Below, piece by piece: positions 60,372 through 64,000 of a stretch of 64,000 nucleotides of DNA. The notes under the pieces were generated by a model that was not told the DNA's origin, made no database searches, and saw only the letters and a program-made list of their open reading frames with translations. Source of the DNA: Hymenobacter gelipurpurascens (lineage in GTDB: Bacteria; Bacteroidota; Bacteroidia; Cytophagales; Hymenobacteraceae); contig NZ_FYEW01000002.1 of the NCBI RefSeq assembly GCF_900187375.1, positions 124,001-188,000 of the forward strand. The letters run 5' to 3'. Made by a program: the position numbers and the translations under genes. Every line of letters starts with the position of its first letter. The first letter of the stretch is position 1.

Positions 60372-61448
60372 CGCAACAACAGCCGGAATAGCAGTCTGCG
60401 GTTGCAGTTTAGTAACCCGACGGTAAGCAATGAGTGCTAGAAACTGAGCACCAAACAAGAGGGTAGCCAGTGTAAGGTGAACAGGTTGCACTACTGCCGG
60501 AAATGCGAAGTAGGCCAACAGAACACCAGCAAGAATTTCGCCGCCTACGCACACCAGAATAGCAGTTGCCATTTTGTGTAGCCGCACAGCTGGCAATAAG
60601 TACAGTCGGTAGGCCAGGTATACGTTTACCAGTAATAGCACAGCAGAGAAGGTGCGATGAAAGCGAAAAGATCCGCCAAGCTGCTCTATCCACTCCGCTC
60701 GGTTTAAGTAGTTATTGGCAAACGCTACCATATCTATCTGCTCCCGCACTTGAGTGCCCAGCACAATCTGCCCAAAGGTTAAAATAATGCCTATCCAAAG
60801 CCAAGTAGTAAGGCCTGCAATAGCGCGGATAGGTTGCTGACCAGCGGGAGCCCCCTGTGAACGATCAACAGCGTAAATTAACATAGCTACGATCAGTAGG
60901 GCCAGACCCATATGAATTGTCACCATAATGGGCAACAGGTTGGTAGAAACTACCAGTGAACCTAGCCAGCCCTGAACACCCGTCAGTATGAACGAGGCAA
61001 AAGCAAGCCAGAATACAGGCTTGTCGCGTTTCCAATAGGGCAACGCGAATACTACCGTTAAGAACACAAACACGCCAATCAGTGCCCCGATCAAGCGGTT
61101 AACATATTCAATCCAAGTTTTTACAGGGTTGAAGTCAGTCTCAATGTATTGGGTAGGATGAGCGAAAATATCACCAGCCACTTGATGAAATCCCATCCGT
61201 TCTAGCTTGGCAGCCAGCTTTTTGTTCTTTTCTACCCGCTGGGTAGTGTATATCTCTTTGTAATTGACTGGCAATTGGCTGATATGAGTTGGGGGTACCC
61301 AGGTACCGAAACATTTGGGCCAATCCGGACATCCCATTCCGGAGCCGGTACTGCGCACAATACCTCCCACCAGAATCAGAATATACACGGCAACTACTGT
61401 GAGTATTCCAATAAACCGAAAGCGCCGGACGTAGTCAGGAACAGGCAT
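60369..61448 (-). CDS. ctaA: heme A synthase (COX15/CtaA family)
   Basis: This 359-residue protein has eight membrane segments in two homologous halves. It starts MPVPDYVRRFRFIGILT, with GGIVRSTGSGMGCPDWPKCFG (in parts: GGIVRSTGSG; MGCPDWPKCFG) at about 27-47, where the Cys pair is typical of type 1 enzymes. FHRTFSAVLLL and PVHLTLATLLFG carry heme-ligand histidines in the second half. It oxidises the heme O methyl group to make heme A for the oxidase. It is separated from subunit I by two hairpins, so it may be transcribed partly on its own. Confidence 0.94.
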   Translation of the reverse strand: MPVPDYVRRFRFIGILTVVAVYILILVGGIVRSTGSGMGCPDWPKCFGTWVPPTHISQLPVNYKEIYTTQRVEKNKKLAAKLERMGFHQVAGDIFAHPTQYIETDFNPVKTWIEYVNRLIGALIGVFVFLTVVFALPYWKRDKPVFWLAFASFILTGVQGWLGSLVVSTNLLPIMVTIHMGLALLIVAMLIYAVDRSQGAPAGQQPIRAIAGLTTWLWIGIILTFGQIVLGTQVREQIDMVAFANNYLNRAEWIEQLGGSFRFHRTFSAVLLLVNVYLAYRLYLLPAVRLHKMATAILVCVGGEILAGVLLAYFAFPAVVQPVHLTLATLLFGAQFLALIAYRRVTKLQPQTAIPAVVA

Positions 61449-61508
61449 AACTTAAAAGAGCAAGTGTGTAATGCAAACAGTTTACATGTGCTGTTTGCTT
61501 CGCTAAAT

Positions 61509-61549
61509 GCGAAATACCGACACCGACTAAGCCGATGCCGGTATTTCGC
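61509..61549 (-). other. second hairpin between ctaD and ctaA
   Basis: GCGAAATACCG / CGGTATTTCGC form an 11-bp stem with a loop of about 19 nt. It lacks a T run and lies between the ctaD terminator and the ctaA start. Confidence 0.5.
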
Positions 61550-61557
61550 TTAAACAA

Positions 61558-61589
61558 AAACGGGCCGCCGTAGATACAGCGGCCCGTTT
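61558..61589 (-). terminator. terminator after cytochrome oxidase subunit I
   Basis: On the minus strand AAACGGGCCGC / GCGGCCCGTTT form an 11-bp stem, followed by TTTTTG, 26 bp after the subunit I stop codon. Confidence 0.8.
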
Positions 61590-61614
61590 CAGAAGTCATA
61601 TAGCCTAACAGGCT

Positions 61615-63465
61615 CTACTCCATTTCCTTTTCGTAAGGCAGGTTAGATGACTGCGTCTGTGAATAAGGAACGTTCTGCGGAATGAAGTCTTCAGCAGCAC
61701 CAGGCTTGCTGTAGTCGTAAGGCCAGCGGTGTACGGCTGGGATAGCACCAGGCCAGTTGCCGTGACCAGGTACTACTGGCGTCGTCCACTCCAGAGTGGT
61801 GGAGTTCCACGGGTTCTCGCTAGCGCGACGGCCACGGAAGATGCTAAAGAAGAAGTTGAAGATGAATACAAACTGAGCAAAGAATGCCAGAATCGCAGCC
61901 ACCGAGATGAACTTGTTCAGATTAGCAAACTGGCTGAAAGTATCGAAACCAGTCCAGGCGTAGTAACGACGGGGGAAACCAGCAATACCTACGTAGTGCA
62001 TCGGCAGGAACACCAAATACACGCCAATGAACGTCAGCCAGAAGTGAATGTAACCCAGTTTCTCGTCCAAATGACGACCAAACATTTTTGGGAACCAGTG
62101 GTAAACACCAGCAAACAGACCAAAGAATGCCGATGAACCCATTACTAAGTGGAAGTGAGCTACCACGAAGTATGTATTGTGCATCTGAATGTCTAGGGCA
62201 GCGTTGCCGAGCACGATGCCGGTAAGACCACCTGCAATGAACAGTGAAACAAAGCCGATAGAGAACAGCATAGCTGCCGTAAATCGGATGTTACCACGCC
62301 ACAGAGTGGCCAACCAGTTGAACGTCTTTACAGCTGACGGTACAGCAATAATTAGGGTCAGGAACATGAACACCGACCCAAGGAACGGATTCATACCCGT
62401 CACGAACATATGGTGAGCCCATACAACGAACGAAAGCAGAGAGATACCCAGCAGCGAACCAATCATAGCACGGTAGCCGAAAATAGGCTTGCGTGCGTTG
62501 GTTGCCAGAATTTCAGAAACCATACCCATTGCTGGCATGATTACGATGTACACTTCTGGGTGACCCAAGAACCAGAACAAGTGCTGGAACAAGATGGGCG
62601 AACCACCAGTATTTGGCAGCGCCTGACCGGCAATGTAAATATCCGAGAGGAAGAAGGACGTACCGAATGAGCGGTCAAATATCAGCAGAAGAGCAGCTGA
62701 AAATAGCACAGGGAATGCCAACAGGCCTAGTATTGCCGTGAGGAAAAAGGCCCAAATGGTAAGGGGCAATTTCGACATCGACATGCCTTGCGTACGCAGG
62801 TTGATAACAGTGGTGATATAGTTTACACCACCCAACAACTGTGATACAATGAACAGAGCCATTGAAACCAGCCACAGCGTCATACCAGCACCTGAGCCAG
62901 GGATAGCCTGGGGCAAAGCGCTCAGCGGTGGATAAATTGTCCAACCGGCTGAAGCAGGACCTGTCTCAATGAAGAGAGAGGTGAACATAATGACACTCGA
63001 TACAAAGAAGAACCAGTACGAGAGCATGTTCATGAAGCCCGATGCCATGTCACGGGCTCCAATCTGCAGCGGAATCAGGAAGTTGGAGAATGTACCAGAT
63101 AAACCAGCCGTCAGTACAAAGAACACCATGATGGTGCCGTGCATCGTAACTAGGGCCAGATAAAACTCTGGATTAAGCTTCCCAGCTTCGATCCATTTAC
63201 CTAGAAACGGCTGAAGCCATTCCAAAGTAGCTTCAGGCCAGCCTAACTGCAGGCGAAATAAGCTGGAGAGAGTGCCACCAATAATAGCCCACAGCATACC
63301 AGTGATCAGGAATTGTTTGGCAATTACCTTGTGGTCTGTGCTGAAGACATATTTGGAAAGGAAGCCTTGCTCGTGGTGCTCGTCGTGGTGCGCGTGCTCG
63401 TCGTGCGATACACCGGGTTCGGTTGCCCCGACCCCACCTTGCACTTGCGCTTGATTAGAAGCCAT
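61615..63465 (-). CDS. ctaD: cytochrome c oxidase subunit I
   Basis: This is the 616-residue catalytic subunit of an aa3-type heme-copper oxidase with twelve or more membrane segments. His109 (MHGTIM) ligates low-spin heme a. The CuB centre and cross-linked tyrosine are in HPEVY (His302-Glu303-... with Tyr306) and His351-His352 (HHMFVTG). HNTYFVVAHFHLVMG carries the high- and low-spin heme ligands near 436-450. The D- and K-channel regions look intact, so it is an A-type proton-pumping oxidase. The N-terminus is unusually His/Glu/Asp-rich (HDEHAHHDEHHEQ, 21-33), which may bind metal. It follows the subunit II gene by 25 bp. Confidence 0.97.
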   Translation of the reverse strand: MASNQAQVQGGVGATEPGVSHDEHAHHDEHHEQGFLSKYVFSTDHKVIAKQFLITGMLWAIIGGTLSSLFRLQLGWPEATLEWLQPFLGKWIEAGKLNPEFYLALVTMHGTIMVFFVLTAGLSGTFSNFLIPLQIGARDMASGFMNMLSYWFFFVSSVIMFTSLFIETGPASAGWTIYPPLSALPQAIPGSGAGMTLWLVSMALFIVSQLLGGVNYITTVINLRTQGMSMSKLPLTIWAFFLTAILGLLAFPVLFSAALLLIFDRSFGTSFFLSDIYIAGQALPNTGGSPILFQHLFWFLGHPEVYIVIMPAMGMVSEILATNARKPIFGYRAMIGSLLGISLLSFVVWAHHMFVTGMNPFLGSVFMFLTLIIAVPSAVKTFNWLATLWRGNIRFTAAMLFSIGFVSLFIAGGLTGIVLGNAALDIQMHNTYFVVAHFHLVMGSSAFFGLFAGVYHWFPKMFGRHLDEKLGYIHFWLTFIGVYLVFLPMHYVGIAGFPRRYYAWTGFDTFSQFANLNKFISVAAILAFFAQFVFIFNFFFSIFRGRRASENPWNSTTLEWTTPVVPGHGNWPGAIPAVHRWPYDYSKPGAAEDFIPQNVPYSQTQSSNLPYEKEME

Positions 63466-63490
63466 ATGAGAAGCGTACGATTAAGTTAAA

Positions 63491-64000
63491 TTAAAGCGAT
63501 GCTTTAGCAGTAGAAACTACTGTAGCAGCAGGAACAGCAGCCTCGTTTACTGCCAGCTTGGCAGTTTTCTGTTTGAAGCTAGCCAAGACATCTGGGTTTT
63601 GCTCCGAGAAGGACTTTTGCTGTGAGAACCAAGCAACGTAATCATCTGGTTCATCTACTACAATGTTCAGCTTCATAGCGAAGTGACCACGACCACAAAT
63701 CTGGTTACAAGCTAGCTCGTAATTGAATTTAGGGTTGCCTGTCTGAGCGCGCATTTCATCTGTCGTTTTGGTAGGTGTAAACCAAAACTTAGTCGGCATA
63801 CCCGGTACTGCATACATCTGCACTCGGAAGTGCGGCATGTATACAGCGTGCAATACGTCACGTGAACGAATGCGGAGTAGCACTGGATGACCCTTAGGAA
63901 TATGGATCTCAGGAGCTACGAAGTCGTCTAGGCCGCTTTTATCGTTCAAATCAAATCCAAATTCATTGGTAGCATCGATCAGACGATAATTTACCAACCC
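63491..64000 (-). CDS. ctaC: cytochrome c oxidase subunit II, C-terminal part (5' end outside window)
   Basis: At least 168 codons of the CuA domain are visible. The copper ligands lie in the HAVYMPHF loop and in the CNQICGRGHFAM motif (Cys, Cys, His, Met). The sequence before it, YAVPGMPTKFWFTPTKT, is the standard cupredoxin strand. Subunit II accepts electrons from cytochrome c into CuA and passes them to heme a. An Ala/Val-rich C-terminal tail follows, with no fused cytochrome c domain. The membrane hairpin and N-terminus lie beyond the window. Confidence 0.95.
   Translation of the reverse strand, partial: GLVNYRLIDATNEFGFDLNDKSGLDDFVAPEIHIPKGHPVLLRIRSRDVLHAVYMPHFRVQMYAVPGMPTKFWFTPTKTTDEMRAQTGNPKFNYELACNQICGRGHFAMKLNIVVDEPDDYVAWFSQQKSFSEQNPDVLASFKQKTAKLAVNEAAVPAATVVSTAKASL

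Overview
The window is a chromosomal segment of a Bacteroidota bacterium, most likely a Hymenobacteraceae (Hymenobacter-like) species. This rests on a G+C content I judge to be in the high fifties, proteins typical of aerobic Cytophagales (an aa3-type oxidase cluster with two subunit III genes, a DUF3098 protein, a DUF4394 protein with a type IX secretion sorting tail), promoters of the Bacteroidota TAnnTTTG type, weak or absent Shine-Dalgarno sequences, and GTCAT-ended palindromic repeats of a kind I associate with Hymenobacter. No rRNA, tRNA, CRISPR array, insertion sequence or prophage was recognised.

Layout. 1-8.0 kb: the 5' part of rpsA (minus strand), two AT-richer orphan genes, a fatty acid desaturase, a DUF3298 lipoprotein, an alpha/beta hydrolase, an HNH nuclease, an NlpC/P60 peptidase and smpB. 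8.1-18.2 kb: tsaD, divergent from a conserved cell-envelope and housekeeping run tamB-like, ftsX, DUF3098, uppP, truB, ribF. 18.3-28.8 kb: a carboxypeptidase-regulatory-domain protein, a 3-oxoacid CoA-transferase pair (scoA/scoB) split by a serine hydrolase, a GNAT-nitrilase fusion, a TonB-domain protein, a short-chain dehydrogenase and a DUF4394 surface protein. 28.9-36.7 kb: a seven-gene RDD / SpoIIM / membrane protein / DUF4129 / DUF4350 / MoxR / DUF58 locus, a conserved MoxR-type system whose job is not established. 36.8-41.7 kb: a polytopic membrane protein, a GH20 hexosaminidase and a lipoprotein. 42.4-48.1 kb: a complete RND efflux operon. 48.2-55.8 kb: a 1258-residue predicted outer-membrane protein and a 1240-residue NtrY-like histidine kinase. 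55.9-64 kb (minus strand): a cytochrome c oxidase and heme A biogenesis cluster, running off the right end inside subunit II.

The most striking non-genic signal is a short dispersed motif, TAGGCCAST (reverse ASTGGCCTA; S = C or G). I counted about 57 copies by eye, where roughly one is expected for this composition. It lies in and between genes, often supplies the stop codon TAG, and repeatedly occurs as inverted pairs in terminator hairpins. This layout recalls the DNA-uptake sequences of Neisseria and Pasteurellaceae and the HIP1 motif of cyanobacteria. Copies are absent from the efflux operon and from most of the MoxR locus, and rare in the oxidase cluster. Other signals are three GTCAT-ended REP-like palindromes, three 8-bp-periodic TTCACC leader arrays directly before start codons, a 13-bp inverted repeat abutting the HNH start codon, a possible 36-residue membrane microprotein inside the oxidase cluster, and an Sco-family protein lacking the expected copper-binding histidine.
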